Below, piece by piece: positions 1 through 10,139 of a stretch of DNA of 64,000 nucleotides. A model generated the notes under the pieces. The model ran no database searches. It saw only the letters and a list, made by a program, of their open reading frames with translations, and was not told the DNA's origin. Origin of the DNA: Diplonema papillatum (Eukaryota > Euglenozoa > Diplonemea > Diplonemida > Diplonemidae). Positions within the stretch are counted from its first letter, which is position 1. The number at the start of each line of letters is the position of its first letter. The translations under genes and the position numbers were made by a program. The stretch is taken from NCBI GenBank assembly GCA_030068145.1, contig JAPJBO010000417.1, positions 62,001-126,000 of the forward strand. Reading direction: 5' to 3'.

Positions 1-280
1 ATCCCGTTTTCCGCGAGCAAAGATGCATGGTCGGGACGAAGGGTCGAGGGGGACCCGATTGCCGTCTCCGTCTCGACACGGGGAAAGAACGTTGAACGCC
101 ACGTATCGTCAAAACGTCGGAGGGTTGCCTCGTTCATCCGCGCACGAAGCTTCGCGACAGACATCGGCTTGATCGGCGCGACATGCAATGGCGAAGCGCG
201 CTCCTCCTTGCTTCGCGGCAGCCGCGTCGAACCGCCTCGTCGGGTGACGGAGTGGAATTGACCACTGCGGAGGTATCCCG

Positions 281-1573
281 TCACAAGTGCTTCGTCACCT
301 TGCCGGTCTCGAGTGCCCTGGCAAGGTCCACGTCGCCCCCGGCGTACCGGAGTGTGGTCCTCGACAGCGTTCCGGGTCCGCCCTCCTCCTCGTGCTTCGT
401 CAGCCGGTCGATGAGGTGCGGCGACAGCTTGCCGCTGGTCAGCAACGGCAAGAGGTGCTTCACCGCTCCGCGTTTGATGGAGTGCGCGGTGTACCCCTGC
501 ATCTGCGTCGACTGGCCCCACAGAGCGTCCAGTGCCGACGTTGTCAACGCCGACAGCGGAGCGAAGGGTGCACACTTCGCGTACAGAACGGCGATTTCCG
601 CCGTCAACGGTCCCTGGATGACCGCAAACCGCGACGCCTTGAACGGATCCTGCGTCCGCCCCTTCGGCGTCTGGAACCAGTCCACGATGACCTCCTTCTG
701 CGTCACCAGGAGGAACTGCACTGACGAAAGATTCGCCGCCTCCGCCCAACGCGAAGCCGTCTTCCACGCGACCAGAACCGCCAGACGAACGGACGACTGC
801 TGCTGCCTGGCCCAAGACACAAGCTTCCGCCTCTCGATTGGCGTCGCCTGGTTCTCCGGGATAGCCGCCCCACCCCCGCGCAAGGCCTTGGCCAAGACCC
901 GCAGGGGGTGGTTCTCGAACCCCATTGCCCCAAACGAGGCCGACAGGGCCTTGGTGTAGGCAAGCTGTCCCTGGGGCCGGACACCCGTTGCCGCCACGAA
1001 CAGGCATGCCGAGTCCGCGTTCATCCCAAGTCCACGTTCTGTCGTCCATGCCTGCAGCCGCCGCCACAGGCTTCGACGCTCCTGCGTGGTCGACCGGGCC
1101 CACATGTCCGCCACGACCGCCGACATCTTCGTACGAGCCATCTCCACGGTACTCGCACCCTCCTGTGTCCGACCGGTACGGCTCGTGCCTCCAGACGAAA
1201 TGAGGCGGTAGACTGCCATGCCTATCTCCGATGTCGGCATCCCTTCGGTTCCCGGCAACGGCGGCGCACAGGTTGGTCGCAGTGACGATGAGGTCGTTGA
1301 CGGCCGTGAGGAGCTGCAAGCTCGAACCCACATCATTGGCCGGGTCGGTGTTGGTGGCAGCATCGACGCCTCGGTTGTGCGTGCCAACGGGGGATGAAGA
1401 TATACTTGGTGTGTAGGCATGGGAATCGGCGGGGAGACGAACTTTTGAACGGGTGGGGAGTGCGTCGGAAAGACATTCGACGGAGGGAGGAACTTCATTC
1501 GCACGGGAGGTGAGTGGGTCGACGCGACGGTGGAACGAGGGAGGAACTTCATCCGCGCGAGCTGTTGTTGCAT
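281..1573 (-). pseudogene. Tyrosine recombinase of DIRS-like copy 1
   Basis: A 430-codon frame. The first roughly 120 residues are low-complexity and rich in Pro and Ser. The rest reads as a tyrosine recombinase: an Arg box (ASRWAEAANL), an H-x-x-R box (HSIKRGAVKHLL) and a terminal Tyr box (RTTLRYAGG). In this family the enzyme integrates a circular cDNA by strand exchange through the Tyr. It lies just downstream of the gag-like frame, as expected for one element. I treat it as a fossil component. The family assignment rests on the catalytic motifs and their spacing. Confidence 0.75.
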
Positions 1574-1612
1574 TGGAACTGGCTGTTGAAGCCTGGGCCG
1601 GGTGGGTGCCAG

Positions 1613-2758
1613 TCATTTCCCGCCGGCCTTTCCGTTTCCCGGCTGCCTCGGCCTGAAGGCCGGCTTCTTCGTCGGACCCCTCTCCTTCTTGCCGCGCAGA
1701 ACCGCGGCGGCCTTGTCCAACGGGTCCTCAGCCTGAGACCCGATTTGTCGGAGGAGGTCCCGACGGCTCATCCCCTCCTCCACGTACAGCTTCTGAAGCC
1801 GGAGTTGTTTCAGAAGCTCATTTCCCAGCCTCAGCTGGTCGGGGCTGCGCGTCCATCCCTCGGTGGCCGACATGGCCAACATCCAGCATCGGAGCATGCC
1901 GAACGTGCTGTCGAGCTGCTCGCCACCCGGAAGGTGAGCCCTCCCACACACGTAAGCCGATTCGACGTCCCGGATCAAACCCCACGGGTCCAGGAGCAGG
2001 GGCTCCCGCCACTCTCGGACGTCCTTGGCGTCCTTCGCGAACACCCTGGGGGCAACGTCTTCTTCCTCTTCCTGCCGCCCGTCAGACTCCATTGGCTGCG
2101 GCGCTGGCTGCGCGGTCGCTGACACTGACGCTACCGCGGGCGACGGCTGGTGCGAAATGCCCATCAGCTGCGTCTGCATCTGCTGCAGCACCTGCATCAT
2201 GTGCGCTTGTTGCTGTTGTTGCGCCCGCATTTCCCGCTGCTGCGCCTGCATCTGCTCCTGCTGCTGCATGACCATCCGCTGCAGCTGGTCCTGCATCGAT
2301 GCGCCCGCGGATGCCGTCACCGGAGGCGCCACCGACGCAGACGGGACCGCTGCAGAGGGAACCGACGCAGAAGAAACCGGCCGCCCCGCTCCGCTACCCT
2401 CGACCGGGGCCTGGATAAGACTCGCCAGTGAAGGCGGGGGTACATCAAATTTTCCGACAATCTTCTTAACAGCTAGTAGGGGGTTTGCGGTCCTTGTAGT
2501 ACACCCAAAAACATTCCCCTCCTTTTCTAGAAAGGTCCTGTCTTTTCGAGAAGAACGATGCGCATCAATGCATAAAAGGTAAAAACAGCATGAATAAGCT
2601 AGAAAATAAAAGCTATTGCCGACGTCTGATGCAGCCCTGTCAGTAGACCCTCGTGAAGTCGTCCGCTGGGTTGTCCTTCGACGGAACGTAGAAAGGATTA
2701 CTTGAGAGAGAGCTTTGTCCACCAGATCGTGGCCTTCGCAGAGCATTCGGAGGGACAC
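1613..2758 (-). pseudogene. Gag-like frame of DIRS-like copy 1
   Basis: A 381-codon frame with a Gln/Met-rich coiled-coil stretch near residues 175-225 (repeated MQ, QQQ and RAQQ motifs). A more ordered C-terminal half follows, then a basic tail ending in KKPAFRPRQPG-type sequence. A coiled coil followed by a basic tail is usual for gag-like proteins of YR retroelements, which package the element RNA. No zinc knuckle is visible. The call rests mostly on its position directly upstream of the recombinase. The first part of the frame is probably not coding. Confidence 0.5.
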
Positions 2759-3263
2759 CGGATTTCTAGCGTTTCTTGTGGTTTAGAGGTTCGGTGATTT
2801 AAAGCCTTTCCTCCAGGCACCAATCACAGGTGTGTTGTCTACTCCAGCTCTGAGTCTCACACAGGAAAACCCCCTTCACGAAACGTAGCGAACAAGCTGC
2901 AACAGCGCATACATCTCCAACATGGAAATGTCTTGGGGTTGTAGTCCGGGGGGTGTTCGGCCGTATTTGACAACCTCCTGTCCTTCGATGAGCACTCGGA
3001 AACACCATCAACGAAGGCTAGCGTCGAAAAACCCCCTGCAGGATCTGCGGTCGCCACACTTTCCAACAGTTCTGCTGTAGATTGCCTAGCTGACCGCAGA
3101 GCAGTGTCTGTACCTCACCTGGCAAAGAGACTCTTTCGGTCCAGAACTTGCCTTCTGGTGTGTGGACCTGTTGTCCGGAACAAATACCAGACATCCATCG
3201 CAGCAGGGGAGCAAACTCGTAGAGGGGTAGCTGGAGGGCATGTGCTCGCCACATGAGGATCCC

Positions 3264-3812
3264 TCATAGCCTCCACCAAAATGAACTTCTTGGGGTTCTC
3301 CGAAAATTCCCCGTCTCGATGACTCGTCGAACTTTGTCCACCCACTCCGGGTTCAGCCGCCAGCGCTTCGCTTCTAGGTCGAGCTCCAAGCCTAGAACTT
3401 GACTCAGTGTCGCCGGTTCTGCCTTCTCGCCAATGACGCCGCCGTACCTCGCACATAACGACTCATCAAACCTCGCTCTGGTTAGAGCCAGGTCAGGGAG
3501 CGAGTTGCTGACAAATATGACGTTGTCTACCCACCCAACTGCTTGACCGTTAGTGGCTTCGAAAGCTGTAGCGGATGCCACCGCCTGGCCCAACTGTGGA
3601 GCCGGACCGTACCCCATCGACAGTCTGCGCATTCGAAAATACCCTCCAGCTGTACGGAAGGGAAAAAGGGGTCTGGTACCCTCGGGCAAGTCGAATTGAA
3701 AAATACGACGCGGCTCACCTCCAGAGCTTTTCAGAACCCGCCGGCCTTGAATCCATCTACGGCAGGCAGCCGAAGCTAAATCACGAAACCACCCAGAAAA
3801 AAAGCCAGGCAC
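3264..3812 (-). pseudogene. Reverse transcriptase fragment of DIRS-like copy 1
   Basis: A 182-codon piece resembling the RT core. It has an FDLPEGTRPLFPFRT segment, then the RMRRLSMGYGPAPQLGQ palm-type motif. A VGWVDNVIF motif stands where the family has its (F/Y)xDD box, followed by an LGLELD segment typical of the RT region just after the active site. Related sequence continues weakly toward 3018. It is a degraded fossil part of the same element as the gag-like and recombinase frames. Confidence 0.6.
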
Positions 3813-4203
3813 CGGGATCTTCCTGACGAGCGCGCGACCCGGTGAACTTAATCAAGAGTCGAAGATTAGCGTCGAAACTTCCTGGCTTTTCACGCCGTAG
3901 CAGAACGACCACACCCTACCCAATCCCAAACACGGTAGGGGACTTCACAAGGTTTCACAACGGACGACATCACCCGAAACGAGCGGCACTTTCTCACTTT
4001 TCTCAACCCACGTTCAAGCTTGCTCCGACCACTGCATCCTCTGCCGACACTCGCTAGCCGTCGAAGCTCATGACGGCAGCCCCATCCTGAAGTGCAAATA
4101 CTGCCGACGCGTCACTGCTGCTGTGTGCGGGGTATTTCCCTTCGAGCCAGCAAAACAAATTTAATTCTCTAACAGCCAGCACAAACAAATTTAATTCGAG
4201 ACT

Positions 4204-4283
4204 GGAGGTCCTATGAACATGCAATGTGAATAGCCTCTATTCGAGCCAACCCGGCTTTTCTTCATGAAAAAAGTGTATTGTTT
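4204..4283 (+). repeat. Dispersed repeat, copy at 9338-9422
   Basis: The block beginning GGAGGTCCTATGAACATGCA and containing CCTCTATTCGAGCCAACCC recurs in the same orientation at 9338-9422 with few differences. Both copies end near GTGTATTGTTTTTGA. Its function is unknown. It is one sign that the 4-9.4 kb interval is built from dispersed repeats. Confidence 0.8.
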
Positions 4284-4504
4284 TTGGAAACAGCTGAGCT
4301 AGCTTTTTCAACGGACGACACATCACCCGAAACGAGCGGCACTTTCTCACTTTTCTCATCCCCCTCCGTACCCAAGCCTCTACGGTCAACCGGAGACTTT
4401 AAAATACCGACCTTCCAATCCACAAATAGCGCTAAATGATGTGCTGATCGAATTCTCGCGGTGCAACAAAGCTGCAACGAAGAGCTGTAGAGATCATTCT
4501 GGGG

Positions 4505-4740
4505 GACATTTATCGTGTACCTGGGAATGCTCGGATCTCTTCCCGGCCACGCTTCCTCGTAAACTCTCGTCTTACGTATCGTGCACCTGGGAATACCCGG
4601 ATCTCTTCCCTGCCACGCTTCCTCGTAAACTACGCTTCCTCGTAAACTCTCGTCTTTCGTATCGTGCACCTGGGACGGATCTCTTCCTGCCACGCTTCCT
4701 CGTAAACTCTCTTCTTACGTATCGTGCACCTGGGAATGCC
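4505..4740 (+). repeat. Tandem repeat, irregular unit of about 60 bp, ~4 copies
   Basis: The motifs CGTGCACCTGGGAAT, GGATCTCTTCC and GCCACGCTTCCTCGTAAACT recur about four times, with deletions between copies. No coding role was recognised. Confidence 0.8.
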
Positions 4741-4982
4741 GTTTGCGAGCGGATACGAGTACAAGAGTCGGAAGACAAGGCCGCAGAGTGGGCAAACTGG
4801 CTGAGAAGTGAATTGAGCAGGGCGAGCAAACTGATTTCGGCATTCTCACTTCTTATTTTCTGGTGCCTGACCCAGCGAGCAACGAGGGTCCAAAAATACA
4901 ACCTGCCCCTTTTCTTTTTCAGAAACATTTTCTCTCCGTTACTTTGATCATAGGTGTCACGGCAAGAAAAATAGGCCAGAAC

Positions 4983-5375
4983 ATGCAAAAAGCCAGCCGC
5001 GAAGGCTCACCCAAACCAGCCCCAAAGGGCCAGGCAGCGGCCAACCCTCCCCCCTCGCTCGAGCCTGCCTCAGAGTCTGAGTCAGACTTGGAGTCAGAGT
5101 CAGACACAAAGTCCGGGTCAAACTCGAAGTCCGGATCAGACTCCGGGTCTGAGTCAGACTTGGACTCAGACTCCGACTCGGAGTCCGAGTCCGAGAACGC
5201 AGTTTCCCCTTTCATCCTCTGTGTGCATGCGGCCAAAACTGTGCCCCGTGCGACAGGTGTGTGGATGTGTGGCAGAAAGCCAGGTCCATGCCTGTCAGTA
5301 CCGAGCGGAAAGAGGAGGCGGTCACCGGCCGCGGTGGAACCATGCCGCCATAACGCCGTCGTGGACATGCACTGA
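4983..5375 (+). CDS. Hypothetical Ser/Asp/Glu-repeat ORF
   Basis: An open frame starting at an ATG at 4983. A basic start (QKASREGS) leads into about 45 residues of repeated Ser-Asp and Ser-Glu pairs encoded by degenerate GAGTCAGACTCC-type units at 5083-5195. No domain is recognised downstream. In another frame at 5365-5430 a WTCTDCDLNYCRTCA stretch looks like a C-x2-C zinc cluster of ZZ or C1 type, but it has no clear start. This could be the remains of a gene, or merely a coding-looking minisatellite. Confidence 0.25.
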   Translation: MQKASREGSPKPAPKGQAAANPPPSLEPASESESDLESESDTKSGSNSKSGSDSGSESDLDSDSDSESESENAVSPFILCVHAAKTVPRATGVWMCGRKPGPCLSVPSGKRRRSPAAVEPCRHNAVVDMH

Positions 5376-5600
5376 TTGCGACCTGAACTACTGCCGAACT
5401 TGTGCTCCCCTGCTTTCGACAGTCGGGCTGCTGAGATTCAATGTCTTTCATTTCTTCCTTGTCTGCTGAAAAAGATCAAATCAAGAATCATATCAAATGA
5501 AACACCCGGGGGATCCCCTAAACAACCCCCGTGGGTGTGCTCTTGAAAAAACAAAAGCCCCCCAAAAAAAAAACATCAGAAAAAAGAAACCATCAAAAAA

Positions 5601-5650
5601 CGCCTACCCTCACTGTGACCTCTCTCTGAGAGTCACAGTGGGGGTAGGCG
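5601..5650. repeat. 19-bp-stem hairpin
   Basis: The left arm 5601-5619 and right arm 5632-5650 are complementary over 19 bp, with a single T/G wobble. The 12-nt loop is CTCTCTCTGAGA, whose TCTC/GAGA ends can pair further. It lies just after an A-rich tract. It could be a foldback relic, a processing signal or a structured RNA. Confidence 0.85.
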
Positions 5651-5927
5651 CGGAGGAAAATGCCATCCAGGGTCACAAGGCCTGGACAGTCTTGCACGAC
5701 TGAGCTGTTGAGTGACCCGACTTTCATCATAGCATTTCCTTACGTAAACATCTGTCTACAGAACTGAACTCCTGTGATTAGAAAATTCGCCCAGCATTCA
5801 CGTGTACACGTTTGTCAAACCAAAAATTGCCACGTGTATTATCTGTCAAAAAAAATTCCGACGTGTATTATCGACACAAAAAAAATTCACACGTGTAAAA
5901 CTACAAATTCCCTACATCTTTCCTTAG

Positions 5928-5975
5928 AGTTGATCAAGATAGTACATGTTTCCTTAGAGTTGTCCATTATAGTAC
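5928..5975 (-). repeat. Inverted outlier copies of the 30-bp satellite
   Basis: AGATAGTACATGTTTCCTTA and the following TTATAGTACGT are the reverse complement of the satellite unit found at 6680-7830. About one and a half units lie some 750 bp before the main array, in the opposite orientation. Confidence 0.85.
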
Positions 5976-6330
5976 GTTTTGCTCTGGCACGGTCTCTTAT
6001 CCTGTTCTGTTCTGTCTGTGGAGCGGAACGAAGCCCGGGCAAAACGAGGCTGGGATAAGGTCCAAAACAGTACGTTTCCCGAGTTTGTGCCCAAAACAGC
6101 ACCTTTTCCTGTTTGTGCCCAAAAGAGTACTTTGTTCCAACTTGAGTGCGGGTCCAAGTTGTGTCCAAGTTGCTGCAGAACAGGTTCGGTTAGGAAATCC
6201 AGACTCTCATCGAATCAAGGACCAAAATGGCAAGGTTTGCTGCCATGCCGATCAAAAACTGAAACACAACAGGCATCAATTCCCCTCAGCCGGGGTTTCC
6301 TCGCGTCCAGCACGGTGCACCGCGTCGTGG

Positions 6331-6490
6331 GACCCAAGTTGGGGACCCAAGTTGGGGACCCAAGTTTGGGACCCAAGTTTGGGACCCAAGTTTGGGACCC
6401 AAGTTTGGGACCCAAGTTTGGGACCCAAGTTTGGGACCCAAGTTTGGGACCCAAGTTTGGGACCCAAGTTTGGGACCCAAGTTTGGAACT
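6331..6490 (+). repeat. 14-bp minisatellite, ~11 copies
   Basis: Tandem units of TGGGACCCAAGTTT (first copies TGGGGACCCAAGTT). The unit length is not a multiple of three, so each strand reads as repeats of WDPSLGPKFGTQV-like peptides in rotating frames. It is non-coding in my view. Confidence 0.9.
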
Positions 6491-6679
6491 CAAGTTTTGG
6501 GCACAAACTCAGGTCCGAGTCAGGAAACCGTACTCTTTTGGTATTTCACCCAACCAGCAGCCCTTGCCTGGGCCACGGCTGGGGAAAGGGGGGTCTCTAA
6601 AAAACGAAGAAAAAGCAAAAACTACGGTTTCTGTGCATTTTTCTTGCATTTCTGGGGGCCTTCCAGGAGTCCACAAGTG

Positions 6680-7830
6680 TGTGTACTATAATGGGCAACT
6701 CTAAGGAAACATGTACTATCTTGGGTAACTCTAAGGAAACATGTACTATCTTGGGTAACTCTAAGGAAACATGTACTATCTTGGGTAACTCTAAGGAAAC
6801 ATGTACTATCTTGGGTAACTCTAAGGAAACATGTACTATCTTGGGTAACTCTAAGGAAACATGTACTATCTTGGGTAACTCTAAGGAAACATGTACTATC
6901 TTGGGTAACTCTAAGGAAACATGTACTATCTTGGGTAACTCTAAGGAAACATGTACTATCTTGGGTAACTCTAAGGAAACATGTACTATCTTGGGTAACT
7001 CTAAGGAAACATGTACTATCTTGGGTAACTCTAAGGAAACATGTACTATCTTGGGTAACTCTAAGGAAACATGTACTATCTTGGGTAACTCTAAGGAAAC
7101 ATGTACTATCTTGGGTAACTCTAAGGAAACATGTACTATCTTGGGTAACTCTAAGGAAACATGTACTATCTTGGGTAACTCTAAGGAAACATGTACTATC
7201 TTGGGTAACTCTAAGGAAACATGTACTATCTTGGGTAACTCTAAGGAAACATGTACTATCTTGGGTAACTCTAAGGAAACATGTACTATCTTGGGTAACT
7301 CTAAGGAAACATGTACTATCTTGGGTAACTCTAAGGAAACATGTACTATCTTGGGTAACTCTAAGGAAACATGTACTATCTTGGGTAACTCTAAGGAAAC
7401 ATGTACTATCTTGGGTAACTCTAAGGAAACATGTACTATCTTGGGTAACTCTAAGGAAACATGTACTATCTTGGGTAACTCTAAGGAAACATGTACTATC
7501 TTGGGTAACTCTAAGGAAACATGTACTATCTTGGGTAACTCTAAGGAAACATGTACTATCTTGGGTAACTCTAAGGAAACATGTACTATCTTGGGTAACT
7601 CTAAGGAAACATGTACTATCTTGGGTAACTCTAAGGAAACATGTACTATCTTGGGTAACTCTAAGGAAACATGTACTATCTTGGGTAACTCTAAGGAAAC
7701 ATGTACTATCTTGGGTAACTCTAAGGAAACATGTACTATCTTGGGTAACTCTAAGGAAACATGTACTATCTTGGGTAACTCTAAGGAAACATGTACTATC
7801 TTGGGTAACTCTAAGAAAGTGTGTGCTATA
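6680..7830 (+). repeat. 30-bp satellite, ~37-38 nearly identical units
   Basis: The unit is TTGGGTAACTCTAAGGAAAC followed by ATGTACTATC. Successive 60-base stretches from 6721 to 7800 are identical to the base. Only the edge units vary (ATAATGGG at both ends). Because 30 is a multiple of three and the unit lacks stops in several frames, the array stays open on both strands: one plus frame gives a KETCTILGNS decapeptide repeat and one minus frame gives ELPKIVHVSL. There is no evidence that this is translated. Perfect uniformity points to recent amplification or ongoing gene conversion. Confidence 0.95.
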
Positions 7831-7909
7831 ATGGGAAATGACCCCTTCGAGAACCCATTCATGAACCGTCACACGGAGACCCTAAAACCCCGGAATTTCA
7901 AGCGAGCTT

Positions 7910-8149
7910 CTACTCTAAAAAAGGATCACCGATGGCAGTCAGGTTGTGAACTTGTCGTTGTCGTGAGCAAAAACCCGAGTCTGTGCAGAAAGAGTTTATC
8001 TCTAACTGATCCATTTCTATCTCTCTCTCTCTCTCTCTCTCGGAAATGTCAGCGCGGTAGCGATGACAGCGAGAACACATATAGGTGGGAGGGGAGAGGC
8101 CCTGGGACTGCCAAGGCGTGACAACCACACCCTTTGACTTGTTTTATGT

Positions 8150-8227
<78 letters not shown>

Positions 8228-8510
8228 AAACCAAACACCAACATCCTAGCAACGTTTTCAAGCAAGTAACGCACAAAAACGCGAAGTACCATACATCTGT
8301 AGTTAATATTAGCCGAACCTGGCGAATAACCCGAGTCCAGCGACCAAAATAGGACATTGCCACCGTGCACTCTTGACAAGGGAGCGCGTCGTGGGCGTGA
8401 AAGCCTGTAGGGTTTTAGACGTTATACCGTCGTACCGCCAGACAGATGCCGCAGGGCGCCTGTTTGGCCCGTGGGCGGTATTGCTGCCGTTCTCACATGT
8501 CTTCCCAGCC
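7910..8510 (+). repeat. Dispersed repeat family R, copy 1 (first part)
   Basis: It shares blocks, in the same order and orientation, with 11295-11660. These are AAGGATCACCGATGGCA, GTGAGCAAAAACCCGAGTCT, a (CT)n tract, TTGACAAGGGAGCGCGTCG, and CAGACAGATGCCGCAGGGCG running into CTTCCCAG. (CT)n is much longer here (8150-8224) than in the other copy. Followed by the GTTCGGG array and the B-box block, it appears to be one composite repeat of over 1 kb. Confidence 0.8.
8150..8224 (+). repeat. (CT)n microsatellite
   Basis: About 37 perfect CT units. A second, shorter tract is at 8023-8042. Confidence 0.95.
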
Positions 8511-8599
8511 CCCCCCCCAGTGCTGATGCTAAGGCCCCTAAACTCGGCATCGTTGTCAGCCGGACGGCAACGAGGGGTGGGTGGGTACCCCCCCCTAAA

Positions 8600-8905
8600 C
8601 ACCCCGAAGCAAGGCAAAGTTCGGGTGAGGCTAAGTTCCGGTGAAGCAAAGTTCGGGCGAAACAACGTTCGGGCGAAACAAAGTTCGGGTGAAGCTAAGT
8701 TCCGGGGAAGTTCTGGTGAAGCAAAGTTCTGGTGAAAGCACAGTTCGGGCGAAGCAAAGCAAAGTTCGGGCGAAGCTAAGTTCTGGTGAAGCTAAGTTCG
8801 GCGAAGCAAAGCAAAGTTCGGGCGAAGCAAAGCAAAGTTCGGGCGAAGCAAAGCAAAGTTCGGGGGAAGCTAAGTTCTGGTAAGGCTAAGTTCCGTCCGG
8901 GCCTG
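8600..8905 (+). repeat. Irregular minisatellite of GTTCGGGYGAAGCAAA units
   Basis: Units of 15-20 bp built on AAGTTCGGGCGAAGC or AAGTTCCGGTGAAGC repeat about 15 times. Three short units occur at the matching place of the second family-R copy (11885-11950). Confidence 0.9.
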
Positions 8906-8994
8906 AAGTATGCAACCTACCCGGTGCCAAATCACGGGTCAAGAAAACCCCGGAGCAAGGGAATTGACCGAAGACCAAGGAGAACCAAAAAAGG

Positions 8995-9065
8995 TCCTCG
9001 GCGGGGTTCGAACCCGGGAACTCCAGCTCCTCAACCCTGGCGCCGTTCACTCTGCCATCACGGTC
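8995..9065 (-). ncRNA. tRNA-like (SINE-type) pol III promoter block
   Basis: On the minus strand TGGCAGAGTG resembles a tRNA A box (9051-9060). About 35 nt later GGGTTCGAACCC (9004-9018 on plus) fits the B box. A T6 run follows after GAGGACC, as a pol III terminator would. The acceptor stem does not pair, so this is tRNA-derived, not a working tRNA. The matching B-box block recurs at 11980-11994 in family-R copy 2. Confidence 0.35.
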
Positions 9066-9508
9066 TCAATTTCCAGGGGCAAAAAAAGCTGTGGCCGCTG
9101 ACAAAAATTCTGACCCAAAAAAACACTACGAAAAAGTGCCCCCGGGCTTCGCCCCCGACCCCCTAAAAAGTGGGGTTGGTTCGATAGAGCTATTAGCATA
9201 CCTCTAGTCTCGGAAGATGCTTTTGCAGCCTTCTGAAGTATGCTGCGAATCACGTCGGAGACCCCCGTTTCGGCCCCTGAGCTCGTTACGCATCCCCCCA
9301 CACGCGGGGCACTCGTCAGACGAGTTACGTGTGAGGGAGGTCCTATGAACATGCAATGTGAACAGCCTCTATTCGAGCCAACCCCACTGTTCTGTAAACG
9401 AGTTTGAAAGTGTATTGTTTTTGACTGGAATTAGTTAGCTCCTGCCCCGAAATACCTTTCCCTTACCTTGTCCCACAAAACCAGCACCAATAACAACGCC
9501 CCCCCCCC
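9066..9508. other. Gene-free stretch
   Basis: It contains the second copy of the dispersed repeat described at 4204-4283 (here 9338-9422). Nothing else is recognised. Confidence 0.5.
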
Positions 9509-10030
9509 ATGCACGCAAGAGAAGCCGAGTCCTGCCTAAACAACAGACAAAGTATTAACCCCCCGTTTCAGTGCTACACGCACCACGCTCAACAACAACC
9601 CACACGAGCGAAGGCAGCAGGACGGGCAGCGGCAGCGAAACAGCGCCACGCGCCCGACAACAACAGGAAATACTCGCAAGCCAAAGCGAAAGCAAAACCC
9701 CCCACCGACACGGAAGACCGACTCACCAGGCAAACCTGGCACGCCAGTGTTACCAAAAGACGTCAGAACACCGCACCGGAAAGGGAGGGCGAGCGAAGGA
9801 CGAAGCCACAACAAAACCAAGGAAGAAAAAACCATCACTGCACACAACACGCAGAGCCAAGCAGCAGATCAGCAGCGAACCAAAGCAACCCTTTTGACAA
9901 ACTATTATCACAGGCAACTGACTGCACGACAAACGCCGGAAACACACCGACCGCGACTGGTAAAGCCTGGCACGCCAGGACATTTACCAGAAGAGCGAAG
10001 GGGAGGGCGGGCAAGAAACAATCCCACTGA
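9509..10030 (+). CDS. Hypothetical basic ORF
   Basis: A 173-codon frame starting with ATG, unusually rich in Lys, Arg, Gln, Thr and His, with no recognised domain. An imperfect internal duplication (around ACCTGGCACGCCAG at 9736 and CCTGGCACGCCAG at 9967) suggests it is partly repeat-derived. Codon content follows an A/C-rich stretch of DNA, so chance openness is quite possible. Confidence 0.15.
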   Translation: MHAREAESCLNNRQSINPPFQCYTHHAQQQPTRAKAAGRAAAAKQRHAPDNNRKYSQAKAKAKPPTDTEDRLTRQTWHASVTKRRQNTAPEREGERRTKPQQNQGRKNHHCTQHAEPSSRSAANQSNPFDKLLSQATDCTTNAGNTPTATGKAWHARTFTRRAKGRAGKKQSH

Positions 10031-10139
10031 ACCCCCCCACAACCATACCAAGAACAAAGAACGAACCAAAGAAAACAGAAAACAAACAAACGCCCCAAGG
10101 ATGCAGAGGAGGCCCTCATCCGCTCTGCCCTGTGGCTGA

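Larger units (their letters stand above)
281..3812 (-). mobile_element. DIRS-like tyrosine-recombinase retroelement, broken (copy 1)
   Basis: On the minus strand, in order, lie an RT fragment (3812-3264), a gag-like frame (2758-1613) and a tyrosine recombinase frame (1573-281). RT together with a tyrosine recombinase defines the DIRS/Ngaro/VIPER group of retroelements. The element is broken, with at least two or three breaks, and the RT part is incomplete. Terminal repeats were not found with certainty, so the outer limits are only those of the recognisable coding parts. It looks old compared with the copy at 35.8-40.1 kb. Confidence 0.75.
3830..4860. other. Gene-free stretch with short repeats
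   Basis: No convincing gene. It holds a direct duplication of about 50 bp (3958-4010 and 4311-4365, both around CACCCGAAACGAGCGGCACT), a dispersed repeat (4204-4283) and a tandem array (4505-4740). Confidence 0.6.
5380..6330. other. Gene-free stretch
   Basis: Apart from the hairpin at 5601-5650, it holds A-rich tracts, a short series CACGTGTA/ACGTGTATTATC at 5795-5905 and one inverted pair of satellite units (5928-5975). No gene is seen. Confidence 0.5.

Noticed and set aside
5221-5469. Zinc-finger gene (WTCTDCDLNYCRTCA)
   Set aside because: A short Cys cluster in one frame without start, partner histidines or a homologue in the window; kept only as a note.
6331-7830. CRISPR array
   Set aside because: The repeats are contiguous without unique spacers, and the genome is eukaryotic.
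6597-8121. Long plus and minus frames of 416-480 codons across 6.6-8.1 kb
   Set aside because: They are translations of the 30-bp satellite; openness on both strands follows from the unit length.
8995-9065. Functional tRNA gene
   Set aside because: A and B boxes are tRNA-like but the acceptor and T stems do not pair.
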